Counted from the first letter of the stretch, positions 8,652 to 20,265 are shown. The stretch is 64,000 nt of DNA from Actinomadura viridilutea (GCA_003001795.1 PVNI01000003.1:372001-436000); one strand, 5' to 3'. Translations and numbers: made by a program. Notes: generated from the sequence alone by a model not told the origin.

Positions 8652-10010
8652 ATGTTCTCGACCGTTCTGATCGCCAACCGGGGGGAGATCGCGCTGCGCG
8701 TGGCGCGCACCTGCCGCGAACTGGGCATCCGCACCGTCGCGGTGTGCTCGGACGCCGACCGCGACTCCGCGGTGACGCGGTTCGCCGACGAGTGCGTCCG
8801 CATCGGCCCGTCCGCCCCCCGCCGCAGCTACCTCAACGCCGCCGCCATCGTCACCGCGGCCCTGCAGGTCGGCGCCGACGCGGTGCACCCCGGGTACGGC
8901 TTCCTGTCGGAGGACCCCGACTTCGCCGAGATCTGCCGGGCCGAGGGGCTGACGTTCGTCGGCCCGTCCCCGTCGGTGCTCAGCATGCTCGGCGACAAGG
9001 CGCAGGCCCGGGAGATCGCCCGGCGGGCCGGACTGCCCGTGCTGCCCGGCAGCTCCGCGCCGCTGGAGACGGTCGAGCAGGCCAAGGCCGTCGCCGAGTC
9101 CATCGGCTACCCGATCATCCTCAAGGCGGTGGCCGGGGGCGGCGGCCGCGGCATGACGGTCGTCCGCGACCCGCGCGAGCTGCCGCGCGCCTACGTCGAG
9201 GCCCGCGTCGGCGCGCAGGTGGCCTTCGGCGACCCCCGCCTGTACGCCGAGAAGTACCTCGACCACGCCCGCCACATCGAGGTGCAGATCCTCGGCGACG
9301 GCGAGGGCGAGGTCGTCCACCTGGGCGAGCGGGACTGCTCGGTGCAGCGCCGGCGGCAGAAGCTCATCGAGGAGACCCCCGCGCCCGGCCTGCCCCGCGC
9401 CCTGGCGGAGCAGATCTGCGCCGCCGCCGTGCACTCGGCCCGCGAGCTGCGCTACGCCGGCGCCGGCACCTACGAGTTCGTGGTGGACGCCGACGGCGGC
9501 TTCTACCTGATGGAGGTCAACTGCCGGATCCAGGTCGAGCATCCGGTGACCGAGCTGGTGACCGGCGTGGACCTGGTGCGCGAGCAGTTGCGGGTCGCCG
9601 CGGGCGACGGCCTGTCGGTGCGCCAACGGGACATCGTCCCCCGGGGCGTGGCCATCGAGACCCGCGTCAACGCCGAGGACCCCGACCGCGGATTCCTGCC
9701 CACGCCCGGGGTCCTGGAGAGCTTCACGCCGCCCGGCGGCCCGTTCGTCCGGGTCGACACGCACGCCTATCCCGGCTACCGCGTCACCGCCGACTACGAC
9801 CCGCTGCTGGCCAAGGTGGCGGTGTGGGCGCCCGACCGGCGTCAGGCGATCGAACGGGCCGACCGCGCGCTCAGCGAGTTCGAGGTGTCGGGCAAGGGCG
9901 TGCGCACCACGCGGGACTTCCTCCGCGACGTCCTGCGGCACCCCGCGTTCCGCGCCGGCAAGCACACGACCGCCCTGGTCGACGAGATGAACCCCGGAGG
10001 CGCTCAATGA
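8652..10010 (+). CDS. accC: Acetyl-CoA carboxylase biotin carboxylase subunit
   Basis: 452 residues, the normal AccC length. N-terminal ANRGEIALRVARTCRELGI, ATP-grasp glycine loop KAVAGGGGRGM, and the active-site segment MEVNCRIQVEHPVTELVTG are all present. The enzyme carboxylates biotin on BCCP using ATP and bicarbonate. ATG 8652 follows AAGGAG by 6 nt. Its stop overlaps the start of the FAD monooxygenase by 4 nt (ATGA), so the carboxylase and that oxygenase are in one operon. Confidence 0.95.
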   Translation: MFSTVLIANRGEIALRVARTCRELGIRTVAVCSDADRDSAVTRFADECVRIGPSAPRRSYLNAAAIVTAALQVGADAVHPGYGFLSEDPDFAEICRAEGLTFVGPSPSVLSMLGDKAQAREIARRAGLPVLPGSSAPLETVEQAKAVAESIGYPIILKAVAGGGGRGMTVVRDPRELPRAYVEARVGAQVAFGDPRLYAEKYLDHARHIEVQILGDGEGEVVHLGERDCSVQRRRQKLIEETPAPGLPRALAEQICAAAVHSARELRYAGAGTYEFVVDADGGFYLMEVNCRIQVEHPVTELVTGVDLVREQLRVAAGDGLSVRQRDIVPRGVAIETRVNAEDPDRGFLPTPGVLESFTPPGGPFVRVDTHAYPGYRVTADYDPLLAKVAVWAPDRRQAIERADRALSEFEVSGKGVRTTRDFLRDVLRHPAFRAGKHTTALVDEMNPGGAQ

Positions 10011-11662
10011 GCGGCAAGACGGACACACCGGTCCTCATCGTCGGCGGCAGCCTGGTGGGGCTGTCCACCGCGCTCTTCCTCGGCAAGCACGGCGTCCCGT
10101 CCATGGTGGTGGAACGCAACCAAGGCCTGTCGCCCCACCCCCGAGCGCGCGGGGTGAACGCGCGCACCATGGAGCTGCTGCGGTGGGCGGGCATCGAGGA
10201 CGAGTTGCGCGCCATGCCGTCGGCCAAGGCTCTGGCGGAGAACAGCGGCATCATCGCCGCCGAGAGCCTCGCGGGCAGGGAGCTGGGCGCCCTCAAGGAG
10301 GGCTACCACCGCGACACCGGCGCGCCGGACGACGACGGATGGCTCGGCGCGACCGGCTGGTGCCTGTGCCATCAGCACGAGGTGGAGCCGCTGCTGCGCG
10401 AGCACGCCGCGCGCCACGGCGCCGACCTGCGGTTCGGCACCGAGCTGGTCGACCTCGAGCAGGACGCGGGCGGCGTGACCGCCGTGCTGCGCGACCGCGC
10501 GGGCGGCGAACGCCGCGTCCGCGCGCGCTACCTGGTCGGCGCCGACGGCGCGGGAAGCCTGGTGCGCCGGCTGCTGGGCGTCGAGTCGGACGGCCCGGGC
10601 GCCCTCGGCCACTTCCTCAACATCCGGTTCCGCGCGGACCTGACCGGGCCGCTGCGCGGCCGCCGCTTCGTGATGTGCTACACGATCAACGGGTCGTCGC
10701 GCAGCGGCCTGCTGCCGGTGGACAACGCCGTGGAATGGCTGCTGCACGTGCCGTACGACCCGGACCGCGCCGCCGAGTTCACCCCCGAGCGGTGCGTCGA
10801 ACTCGTCCGCGCCGCCGCCGGGGTCGACGACCTCGACGTGACGATCGACGGCGTGGCCTCCTGGGAGTCGGCGGGACGGGTCGCGCGGTCGTTCGCCGTC
10901 GGGCGGGTCTTCCTGGTCGGGGACGCGGCGCACGTCATGCCGCCGACCGGCGCGTACGGCTCCAACACCGGCATCCAGGACGCGCACAACCTGGCGTGGA
11001 AGCTGGCGGCGGTGCTGCGCGGCCAGGCGGGTCCCCGGCTGCTGGACACCTATGCCGAGGAGCGCCGTCCCGTCGCCGAGGCCACCGTGGAGCAGGCCGT
11101 CCTGCGGTCCAAGGACCGGCCCCGGCTGGCCGGGGGACCCCAGCCGCCGCCGGATCCGCGGATCCAGCCCGATCCCGTCGTCACGTTCGGCCAGGTCTAC
11201 CGATCGGCCGCGGTCGACCCGGACGGCTCCGCCGGCGACTCGGTGTGGGAGCCGGAGCCCAGCGGGCGGCCGGGGACGCGCGCGCCGCACGTCATCGCCA
11301 AGCGGGACGGGAAGCTGATCTCCACGCTCGACCTGTACGGCGACCGGTTCGTGCTCCTCGCCGGCCCCGAGGGGGCCGAGTGGGCGGACGCCGCCGCGCG
11401 GGCCGCCGAGAAGATCGGTCTCGACGTCGCGGCCCACGTCATCGGGCGGGACGTCCGCACCACCGCGGTCGACCTGTGCGCCGCCCACGGCCTGACGCCC
11501 GGGGGCGCCGTGCTCGTCCGCCCGGACGGGTTCGTCGCGTGGAGGCGCGCGGACGCCCCGCAGGCCCCGGGCGCCGTCGACGACATGACCGCGCTGTTCG
11601 ACCGCCTGCTGTGCCGCTCCGCCGACTCCCCCGCCGGCTCCCCCGCCGACGTCGCGGGCTGA
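10007..11662 (+). CDS. FAD-dependent aromatic polyketide monooxygenase (PgaE/RdmE type)
   Basis: 551 residues. Rossmann motif VGGSLVGLSTALFL at the N-terminus, the second FAD motif FLVGDAAHVMPPTGAYGSNTG near residue 305, and a C-terminal thioredoxin-like domain ending in GAVLVRPDGFVAWR define the class A flavin hydroxylases that hydroxylate or Baeyer-Villiger-oxidise aromatic polyketides. It is coupled to accC by an ATGA overlap. Start ATG 10007 follows CCGGAGG. One of four FAD monooxygenases in this window (others at 29552, 32797 and 41208); it closely resembles the one at 29552 in layout. Confidence 0.9.
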   Translation: MSGKTDTPVLIVGGSLVGLSTALFLGKHGVPSMVVERNQGLSPHPRARGVNARTMELLRWAGIEDELRAMPSAKALAENSGIIAAESLAGRELGALKEGYHRDTGAPDDDGWLGATGWCLCHQHEVEPLLREHAARHGADLRFGTELVDLEQDAGGVTAVLRDRAGGERRVRARYLVGADGAGSLVRRLLGVESDGPGALGHFLNIRFRADLTGPLRGRRFVMCYTINGSSRSGLLPVDNAVEWLLHVPYDPDRAAEFTPERCVELVRAAAGVDDLDVTIDGVASWESAGRVARSFAVGRVFLVGDAAHVMPPTGAYGSNTGIQDAHNLAWKLAAVLRGQAGPRLLDTYAEERRPVAEATVEQAVLRSKDRPRLAGGPQPPPDPRIQPDPVVTFGQVYRSAAVDPDGSAGDSVWEPEPSGRPGTRAPHVIAKRDGKLISTLDLYGDRFVLLAGPEGAEWADAAARAAEKIGLDVAAHVIGRDVRTTAVDLCAAHGLTPGGAVLVRPDGFVAWRRADAPQAPGAVDDMTALFDRLLCRSADSPAGSPADVAG

Positions 11663-11687
11663 CGCGTCGTCCGCGTCATCGCGGACG

Positions 11688-11775
11688 GACCGGGTCCGCC
11701 GGCGCTCGGTCGACAGCGCTTGATCGACAGCGTTCGATCGACGGCGCTCGATCGATAAAGGCGGCGGACCCGGTC
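11688..11775. repeat. Four 14-bp tandem repeats framed by 13-bp inverted arms
   Basis: Perfect 13-bp arms (11688-11700 and 11763-11775) enclose four tandem 14-bp units at 11702-11757; the unit is GCGCTCGATCGACA with one to three changes per copy. The structure fills the space between two convergent genes and ends on the base before the stop codon of the ABM gene. Units contain the palindrome TCGATCGA and heptamer-like TCGAGCG on the reverse strand, but the 14-nt period does not fit a SARP site. It probably acts as a bidirectional terminator or structured 3' end. Confidence 0.75.
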
Positions 11776-12144
11776 TCAGCCGCTCGGCTGCGACAGCGGG
11801 TCGGCGGCGCCCGCGGCGTCGGCCGCGGGGTAGTCGGCGTCGTGGACCACGTACACCTCGTAGTGGCCGCCCGGCCGCGTGCGGTCCTGGAACTTGCGCA
11901 GCGGCGACGGGTGCCCGGCGGCCCGCAGTCTCCGCTCCCAGGCGCGGTAGGAGGCCAGATCCCGCCACGCCATCAGCAGCGCGAAGCGCCCGTCGCCGTC
12001 GATGGCGCCGAGCAGTTCGTGGCCCAGCAGGCCGGGCGTGCCCGCCAAGTCCCGGGCGGCCCGCCGGTACGCGGCCGCCAGCGTCTCGGTGGGACCATCG
12101 GGGTCGCGATAGTGGACGACGACCCGCACAGGCATCTGAGACAC
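11776..12144 (-). CDS. Antibiotic-biosynthesis-monooxygenase (ABM) fold protein
   Basis: 122 residues with the ferredoxin-like ABM fold: PVRVVVHYRDP at the start, GTPGLLGHELL, then LLMAWRDLASYRAWERR. ABM proteins in aromatic polyketide clusters act as cofactor-free oxygenases (anthrone to quinone, as TcmH or ActVA-Orf6) or as cyclases. A tail of about 20 residues rich in Ala and Asp follows the core. GTG 12144 is chosen because GAGGAG lies 6 nt upstream; ATG 12135 is an alternative. It follows the MBL hydrolase gene on the same strand with a 118-nt gap. Sequence pattern closely matches the ABM proteins at 16071 and 40831. Confidence 0.8.
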   Translation of the reverse strand: MSQMPVRVVVHYRDPDGPTETLAAAYRRAARDLAGTPGLLGHELLGAIDGDGRFALLMAWRDLASYRAWERRLRAAGHPSPLRKFQDRTRPGGHYEVYVVHDADYPAADAAGAADPLSQPSG

Positions 12145-12262
12145 CGGTCACTCCTCGGTGCGGGGTCCGCGGCGGCCCGGCCAGCCGGAACCGGTCACGG
12201 ACAGAAGCGGTCACCATGGACCGATCGGGCGAGGGCCGGCGCGGCCCGGGCCGCCCGACCGG

Positions 12263-12973
12263 TCAGCCGTAGAAGGCGGGGGCGGCCCGCAGCTCGGTCA
12301 GGTTGGCCGGCTCATGGCCGCAAATGATCATCGCTCCCTCGGCGCGGGCCAGGTCGACGAGCTTCTTGGTGGACGCGCGGACCTGCGCCTCGTCCATGTC
12401 GAAGGGGAAGATCGGCCGGTTCTCGGGGTCGAGCGCGGCCTTCATCGGGATCGCGTCGGCGGCGAGCAGCACCGGCCCCGTCTCGGGCAGCCGCACCAGC
12501 ACGGACTGGTGGCCCGGGACGTGCCCGCCCGACTCGATCAGCTCGATGCCCGGCAGCAGCTCGGTGTCGCCGTCCACCAGGGTCCACCGGACTCCGGGCC
12601 GGTCCCAGGCGGCGCGGGCGGCCGCGCGGCGCGCCCCGGCGGCGGAGACGGCCCACGCGTGGTGGCTGCGCTGGACGACGAACTCCGCGCCGGCGAACAC
12701 GTCGTGGTTGCCCGCGTGGTCGGGGTCCAGATGCGTGCACACGACGACGTCGACGTCGTCGGGGGCGACGCCCAGCCGGCCGAGCAGGGCGGGCACGTCC
12801 TCGCCCGGCTCCAGGACCACGCGCTCGTCCGGGTCGGCGCGGTGGGCGCCCGCGCGGTCGCGGGGCGGACCGGTGTCGACGAGCACCGTGGCGTCCCCGG
12901 TCTGGATCAGGTAGGCCGGCACCGGGGCGCCGAGCGGCCGAATCCGGCCGCTGAATAGAAGCTGGAGTCTCAT
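12263..12973 (-). CDS. MBL-fold metallohydrolase
   Basis: 236 residues. The metal motif reads THLDPDHAG (HxDxDH rather than HxHxDH, as in a subset of lactonase-like MBL proteins), followed by GGHVPGHQSV, LLAADAIPM with the bridging Asp, and CGHEPAN with the last His. In polyketide pathways MBL proteins can release or hydrolyse thioester or lactone intermediates, as the MBL-type thioesterases of fungal non-reducing PKS pathways do; this role is inference. A SARP-type box lies 75 nt upstream of ATG 12973. Confidence 0.82.
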   Translation of the reverse strand: MRLQLLFSGRIRPLGAPVPAYLIQTGDATVLVDTGPPRDRAGAHRADPDERVVLEPGEDVPALLGRLGVAPDDVDVVVCTHLDPDHAGNHDVFAGAEFVVQRSHHAWAVSAAGARRAAARAAWDRPGVRWTLVDGDTELLPGIELIESGGHVPGHQSVLVRLPETGPVLLAADAIPMKAALDPENRPIFPFDMDEAQVRASTKKLVDLARAEGAMIICGHEPANLTELRAAPAFYG

Positions 12974-13047
12974 TTTCCCATCCGGATGTCGGGACGGCCG
13001 ATGCCGTGGGAGATGAACTACGACCGGGCGGTCAGCCTAGAGCGGCG

Positions 13048-13065
13048 GCCTCGAATGTCGGTCGA
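13048..13065 (-). promoter_or_regulatory. SARP box for the MBL hydrolase gene
   Basis: Read on the reverse strand: heptamers TCGACCG and TCGAGGC, starts 11 nt apart, ending 74 nt before ATG 12973. Fits the ActII-ORF4/DnrI-type direct repeat spacing. Confidence 0.45.
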
Positions 13066-13233
13066 CCCCGCCGTAGACGTCCCCCTCAACCTTTCCCCGC
13101 AATTCTCACTTTAACGTCGGCGTGACCTGCGCGAAACATTCCGTCTCCCCGCCGTATCCCGGACGGCCGGCGAACGGCCGCGGCCGCACGCTCGGTCACC
13201 CGCCGAACAGCGGACGGCACACGGTCGCCGAAT

Positions 13234-13259
13234 TATCTGCCGCCAGTTATCTGGCGATC
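13234..13259 (+). promoter_or_regulatory. Tandem TATCTGGCG-type motif (candidate operator, site A)
   Basis: TATCTGCCGCCA (13234-13245) differs by one base from the 12-mer shared by sites at 36983 and 42982, and a second partial copy TATCTGGCG starts 14 nt later (13248). It lies about 380-400 nt upstream of the large SARP gene. The binding protein is unknown. Confidence 0.4.
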
Positions 13260-13303
13260 GAATGCCGGGGCGAAGGATATGGCGGAGCGGAGAGAATGCC
13301 GAT

Positions 13304-13332
13304 GCGAGCGACCCTCGAGCGCCTTCCGAGCG
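13304..13332 (+). promoter_or_regulatory. Triple SARP heptamer set upstream of the large SARP gene
   Basis: Heptamers GCGAGCG, TCGAGCG and CCGAGCG start at 13304, 13315 and 13326, two exact 11-nt steps. All differ from TCGAGCG at one base at most. The next annotated start (13642) is 309 nt away, much farther than in the other units of this cluster, so the set may drive a long leader, autoregulate the SARP gene, or start an unrecognised transcript. Confidence 0.5.
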
Positions 13333-13641
13333 GCCACGGTGCATGGTGTTCCGGTCTGCGGTCGCGACGGACGCGCAGATCGCGTATCGGACCGCCATAT
13401 TCCGCGAAATCGGCGGCCCGATTCACGCGCGGACGCGCCCTCCGACCCGCCACCCCGATGACCGGACGGAGAATTTTATAGAAAACGGCCCCTACTTTCA
13501 AGAGTGTGCACGTTCAGCGGCGACACCGCAACAAAGTGCAGGTTGCCTGCCGGTCCGATCCGGCTGAGAATTCCCAGCATTATCACTCGGGGGACTTCGT
13601 TTCAGCGAGATTGATGCGACGGTAGTACGGGGAAGGACGGC

Positions 13642-15705
13642 ATGTACTTTCGGATTCTGGGGCCCCTATGGGTAGCCAACGGGGGAATGGAGGTCACGCC
13701 CACCGCGCCCAAGGTGCGGCAGGTGCTCGCCTTCCTTCTTGTGCGCTGCGGAAAGCTCGTGCAGGTGGGGGAGCTCATCGACGAGCTGTGGGGAGACGAT
13801 CCGCCGGCCAGCGCCATGACGACCCTGCAGACCTACATCTACAAGCTGCGTAAGGACGTGTTGGAGCGTTGCGAAGCGGCGACGCTGCACACCCGGGTGT
13901 CGGGGTACCTGCTCGACGTCTCGGCCGAACGGGGGGACCTGCTCCGCTTCGAGCGCCTCGCGCACGAAGGCCGCACCGCGCTCGACGAGGGCGATCCGGC
14001 GCGCGCCGCGGACCGGCTGTCGGAGGCGCTCGCGCTGTGGCGCGGTCCCACGCTCGCCGACGTGTCGGTGGGCGAGATCCTCTCCGCCTACGTGACCCGG
14101 CTGGAGGAGGAGCGGCTGCGCACCCTGGAGCTGCGCATCACCGCCGACCTCGAGCTGGGCCGGCACCAGCAGTTGATCAGCGAGCTGAAGATGCTGGTGG
14201 CGGAGCACCCGCTCAACGAGCGCTTCCACGCCCATCTGATGATGGCGCTGCACCGCTCCGGCCGCCGCTACGAGGCGCTCGAGGTGTACCAGCGGCTGCG
14301 CCGCATGCTGATCGACGAGCTCGGCATGGAGCCGTCGGCGCCGGTCCAGCAGCTGCACCTGAAGCTGCTCAACTCCGACGCCGAGACGCGCACGCCGAGG
14401 ACGTCGGCGACCATCGTCCGCAGCCGTTTCGACCCCCTTCTCGTGCCCGCCCAGCTCCCCCCGGACATCTCCGACTTCGTGGGACGGGAGGAGGTCCTGC
14501 GCGACGTGCGCCGCCACCTGGTGCGCCCGCAGGGCGAGAACACGGCCGTGCGCGCGGTGTCCATCTCCGGCATGCCGGGCGTCGGCAAGACCACCCTGGC
14601 GCTGCGCGCCGGGCATGCGGACCGTTCCGAATTCCCCGACGGACAGCTCTACGCCGACCTGCGCGGCACCCCCGACCACCCCGCGGACCCGCACCAGATC
14701 CTGGAGGGCTTCGCCCGGGCGATCGGGGTGCCCGCCGGGGAGATCCCCGACAGCCTCCAGGAACGCAGCAAACTGTTCCGCACCTGGAGCATGGGGCGGC
14801 GGGTGCTGGTGGTGCTCGACGACGCGCATTCGGTGTCACAGGTCGCCCCGCTGCTGCCCGCGTCGCCCAACTGCGCTGTCATCATCACCACCCAGCGCGG
14901 CCTGTACAGCCTGCCCGGCGTGCGGCACATCGAGCTGGACGTGATGTCGACCGACGACGCGGTGGAGCTGATCGAGACCGCCAGCGGACGGCGGTTCACC
15001 GCCGAGGAGCGCAAGTCGGCCGAGCGCATCGCGCAACTGGCCGGGCGGCTCCCCCTGGCGCTGCGGTCGGTGGGCTGCCGACTGGCGGCCATGCACACCT
15101 GGCCGGTGGAGAAGCTGGCGGCGCAGATCGAGGACTCGCGGCGCCGGCTGGACCTGCTGTCGTTCGCCGAACTCGACGTGCGCGGCCGGCTGTCGGCCGG
15201 CTACCGGCGGCTGGATCCGCGCGACCGCAGCGCGCTGCGCCTGATCAGCCTGCTGCCGCCGCCGGACTTCACCGCCACCACCGCGGCCAGGCTGATCGGC
15301 AGCGGCACCGACGCGGTGGAGGCCCAGCTGATCCGGCTGGCCAGCCGCCATCTGCTGTCGGTGCGCCGCACCGGCGCCGGGGAGATCCGCTACCGGCTGC
15401 ACGACCTGGTGCGCGTGTTCGCCCGCGAGCGCCTGAACGAGGAGTTCCTGGAGCCGGCGGCGGAACGGCCGACGACCGGCACGGGGCCGATGCCCTGCGA
15501 GTCCTCCCCGGCGGCCCGTGAGAACGGCCACGCGGCCCTCGAGGACGACCGCGACCTTCGCGACGGCGGACGGGACCGGCCCGCGGCGAACGGACGCGAC
15601 CGCCTCGACCTGCGCGTGGTGCGCGCGGCGGCGCAGCCCGCCGAGCCGCTCGGCGCGCGTCCGCGCCACGCCGGCGGCGTGGTGCGGGCCCTCGGCAACG
15701 GATAG
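13642..15705 (+). CDS. Large SARP-family pathway activator (AfsR-like, with NB-ARC domain)
   Basis: 687 residues. N-terminal OmpR-like winged helix (MYFRILGPLWV to about residue 90), bacterial transcriptional activation domain (about 95-245), then an NB-ARC ATPase with Walker A SGMPGVGKTT near residue 310 and VLVVLDDA as Walker B. It lacks the TPR region of full AfsR and ends in a low-complexity charged tail of about 80 residues. SARPs bind heptamer repeats spaced by 11 nt and recruit RNA polymerase; at least fifteen such boxes are seen in this window. It lies directly upstream of the ACP gene on the same strand. Probably the main activator, together with the small SARP at 38670. Confidence 0.92.
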   Translation: MYFRILGPLWVANGGMEVTPTAPKVRQVLAFLLVRCGKLVQVGELIDELWGDDPPASAMTTLQTYIYKLRKDVLERCEAATLHTRVSGYLLDVSAERGDLLRFERLAHEGRTALDEGDPARAADRLSEALALWRGPTLADVSVGEILSAYVTRLEEERLRTLELRITADLELGRHQQLISELKMLVAEHPLNERFHAHLMMALHRSGRRYEALEVYQRLRRMLIDELGMEPSAPVQQLHLKLLNSDAETRTPRTSATIVRSRFDPLLVPAQLPPDISDFVGREEVLRDVRRHLVRPQGENTAVRAVSISGMPGVGKTTLALRAGHADRSEFPDGQLYADLRGTPDHPADPHQILEGFARAIGVPAGEIPDSLQERSKLFRTWSMGRRVLVVLDDAHSVSQVAPLLPASPNCAVIITTQRGLYSLPGVRHIELDVMSTDDAVELIETASGRRFTAEERKSAERIAQLAGRLPLALRSVGCRLAAMHTWPVEKLAAQIEDSRRRLDLLSFAELDVRGRLSAGYRRLDPRDRSALRLISLLPPPDFTATTAARLIGSGTDAVEAQLIRLASRHLLSVRRTGAGEIRYRLHDLVRVFARERLNEEFLEPAAERPTTGTGPMPCESSPAARENGHAALEDDRDLRDGGRDRPAANGRDRLDLRVVRAAAQPAEPLGARPRHAGGVVRALGNG

Positions 15706-15729
15706 ACCCGCTCAGTCTTCCACCCCGCA

Positions 15730-15747
15730 TCCAGCGTGGTTCGAGCC
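15730..15747 (+). promoter_or_regulatory. SARP box for the ACP gene
   Basis: Heptamers TCCAGCG and TCGAGCC start at 15730 and 15741, exactly 11 nt apart, and end 40 nt before ATG 15788. The second is a perfect consensus copy. Confidence 0.55.
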
Positions 15748-15787
15748 GGAGCCGCGACAGTGGGGCCACCGCACGAGAGGAGAGACG

Positions 15788-16042
15788 ATGGCCCGCTTCA
15801 CGGTGGACGACATCCGGCGCATCCTGCGCGAATGCGCGGGCGAACCCGATTCCGTCGACCTGGACTCCGACATCGGCTCGGTGGCCTTCGAGGACATGGG
15901 CTACGACTCGCTGGCCCGCCTGGAGCTGGCGGCGCGGATCCAGCAGGAGTTCCTGGTGGCCATCCCCGACGAGAAGGTCGAGGAGCTCAAGACGCCCGAC
16001 GACGTGGTCGGCTATGTCACCTCCCGCATCCCCGCAGCCTGA
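15788..16042 (+). CDS. Type II PKS acyl carrier protein
   Basis: 84 residues, usual for a type II ACP. The phosphopantetheine site is DMGYDSLARLEL with Ser41; the residues just before it (DLDSDIGSVAFE) are typical of polyketide ACPs. It carries the growing poly-beta-ketone and works with KS-alpha/KS-beta, which lie 40 kb away at 55732-58214 rather than next door. Start ATG 15788 follows GAGAGGAGAG. It has its own SARP-type box and is followed by an ABM protein gene. No other ACP was found in the window, so this one should serve the cluster. Confidence 0.95.
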   Translation: MARFTVDDIRRILRECAGEPDSVDLDSDIGSVAFEDMGYDSLARLELAARIQQEFLVAIPDEKVEELKTPDDVVGYVTSRIPAA

Positions 16043-16070
16043 GCGGCGGCCCGGGGCCCTCGTCGGCCGG

Positions 16071-18978
<2,908 letters not shown>

Positions 18979-18979
18979 A

Positions 18980-19333
18980 ATGGCGGACGCGACCTCCGGT
19001 TTCTTCCGGGTGATGCTGCGGATGGAGATCCATCCCGGCATGGAGCGCGACTTCGAGGAGACCTGGTACAACGTGGGGCACGCGATCACCGAGCACCCCG
19101 CCAACCTGCGCCAGTGGCTGGCGCGCGACGACGAGTCCGGCGCCTACTACGTGGTCAGCGACTGGGTCGACGAGCCGGGCTTTCGCGAGTTCGAGCGCAG
19201 CGACGAGCACCTGGACCACCGGACCCGGCTGCACCCCTTCCGGTCGTCGGCGTCGATGGTGACCATGCGCGTGGTCTACGAGATGACCGGCCGGGCCGCC
19301 CTCGACGGGGCGCCCGCCGGGTCCGGCCGCTAG
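18980..19333 (+). CDS. ABM-fold small oxygenase/cyclase
   Basis: 117 residues. FRVMLRMEIHPGMERDFEETW, then YYVVSDWVDEPGFREFERSDEH, is the ABM pattern, and it resembles the monooxygenase/cyclase proteins that accompany ketoreductases in pentangular-type clusters. It starts 1 nt after the stop of the aromatase/ketoreductase fusion, so the two are co-translated and probably act on the same intermediate. Its stop shares the bases CTAG with the stop of the convergent reductase gene. Confidence 0.78.
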   Translation: MADATSGFFRVMLRMEIHPGMERDFEETWYNVGHAITEHPANLRQWLARDDESGAYYVVSDWVDEPGFREFERSDEHLDHRTRLHPFRSSASMVTMRVVYEMTGRAALDGAPAGSGR

Positions 19334-20265
19334 CGGACCGGACCGGTGGGCGCCGCCGTCGTGAGCCGCTGCCACGTGCGGCGCAGACCGTCCCGCAGCG
19401 AGGTCCTCGGCCGCCAGCCGAGGACCTCGTCGGCGCGGCGCACGTCGAACCACACGTCGCGGCGGTCGAACCCGCGGTCGGGCAGCCGCTCGACGGGCAG
19501 CTCCCGGCCCACCGTCGCGGAGACCATCCGGGCCAGCGCGGCCAAGGAGACCGGCACGCCCGAGCCGATGTTGAACACCTCCGGCGCCTGCGTCTCGGGC
19601 GCTCGGAGGACGAAGCGGCGGGTCAGCAGCAGCGCCTCCGCGACGTCGTCGACGTACACGTAGTCCCGGCGGTTCTGCGGCCGCCCGTACAGCCGCAGCG
19701 GCAGTCCCGCGGCGGCGGCCTCCAGCCAGTGCCCGATGACCCCCTGCATGGTGCCGGTCCGCTGCCGGGGGCCGTAGGCGTTGGCGATCCGCACCGCGAC
19801 CGGGCGGACGGCGTCGCGGGCGTCGAACAGCGCCCGTTCCAGCTCCACCTTGGCCCGGCCGTAGGCGGTCGTGGGCCCGACCGGGTCGGTCTCCCGGTAC
19901 GGCGGCGGGCGGTCCGGGGAGTACACCGCCCCCGCGCTGCTGGCCAGGACGAGCGCCGGCCGGCTCCCGGCGCGGCGCAGCGCCGCCAGCAGGGCGGTGA
20001 ACGCGGCGTGGTCGGCGGCGACCCGCTCGGGGTGCAGCTCGGCCAGGGCCGGGTTGATGCTGCTGGCCAGGTAGAAGATCACCCGGGCGGCGCGCAGCCC
20101 GGGCGCCGGACGGCCGTCGACCACCGCCGGGGTGGAGCGGGTGAGGGGCATGGCGGGCACGCCCGCCGCCGTCAGCGTCTCCATGAGCGCGGTGCCAATG
20201 AAACCGCCCGCGCCCACCACGGCCACCGGCTCGGTGTCCGTGTTCGGGTCCCTGTGAGCTACCAC
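19330..20265 (-). CDS. NAD-dependent epimerase/dehydratase family sugar 4-ketoreductase
   Basis: 311 residues. VAVVGAGGFIGTALMETL is the N-terminal nucleotide-binding motif; the catalytic Tyr-Lys lies in TAYGRAKVELERAL, and VRIANAYGPRQRTGTM follows. Extended-SDR enzymes of this type reduce the 4-keto group of dTDP-4-keto-6-deoxyhexoses. With no 3,5-epimerase gene in the window, a D-configured 6-deoxyhexose such as D-fucose is one possible product. Start GTG 20265. The TCGAGCC at 20287-20293 on this strand is close to a SARP heptamer but has a poor partner. Confidence 0.75.
   Translation of the reverse strand: MVAHRDPNTDTEPVAVVGAGGFIGTALMETLTAAGVPAMPLTRSTPAVVDGRPAPGLRAARVIFYLASSINPALAELHPERVAADHAAFTALLAALRRAGSRPALVLASSAGAVYSPDRPPPYRETDPVGPTTAYGRAKVELERALFDARDAVRPVAVRIANAYGPRQRTGTMQGVIGHWLEAAAAGLPLRLYGRPQNRRDYVYVDDVAEALLLTRRFVLRAPETQAPEVFNIGSGVPVSLAALARMVSATVGRELPVERLPDRGFDRRDVWFDVRRADEVLGWRPRTSLRDGLRRTWQRLTTAAPTGPVR

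Larger units (their letters stand above)
12974..13641. other. 668-nt intergenic regulatory region ahead of the large SARP gene
   Basis: No convincing gene here. It is richer in A/T than the rest of the window. It holds a reverse-strand SARP box (13048-13065) for the MBL gene, two tandem copies of a TATCTGGCG-type motif (13234-13259), and a triple SARP heptamer set (13304-13332). The last stretch before ATG 13642 contains an AT-rich GAGAATTTTATAG. Short open frames across it have no ribosome sites and no recognisable products. Confidence 0.6.

Noticed and set aside
11702..11757. Reading the 14-bp tandem repeats as a SARP-binding array
   Set aside because: The period is 14 nt rather than 11 or 22 and the array lies between two gene ends, not ahead of a gene.
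12974..13641. Short open frames of 60-119 codons on both strands in the region ahead of the large SARP gene
   Set aside because: No ribosome sites, Arg/Pro-rich shadow-like composition and no recognisable product; the region fits a regulatory intergenic space.
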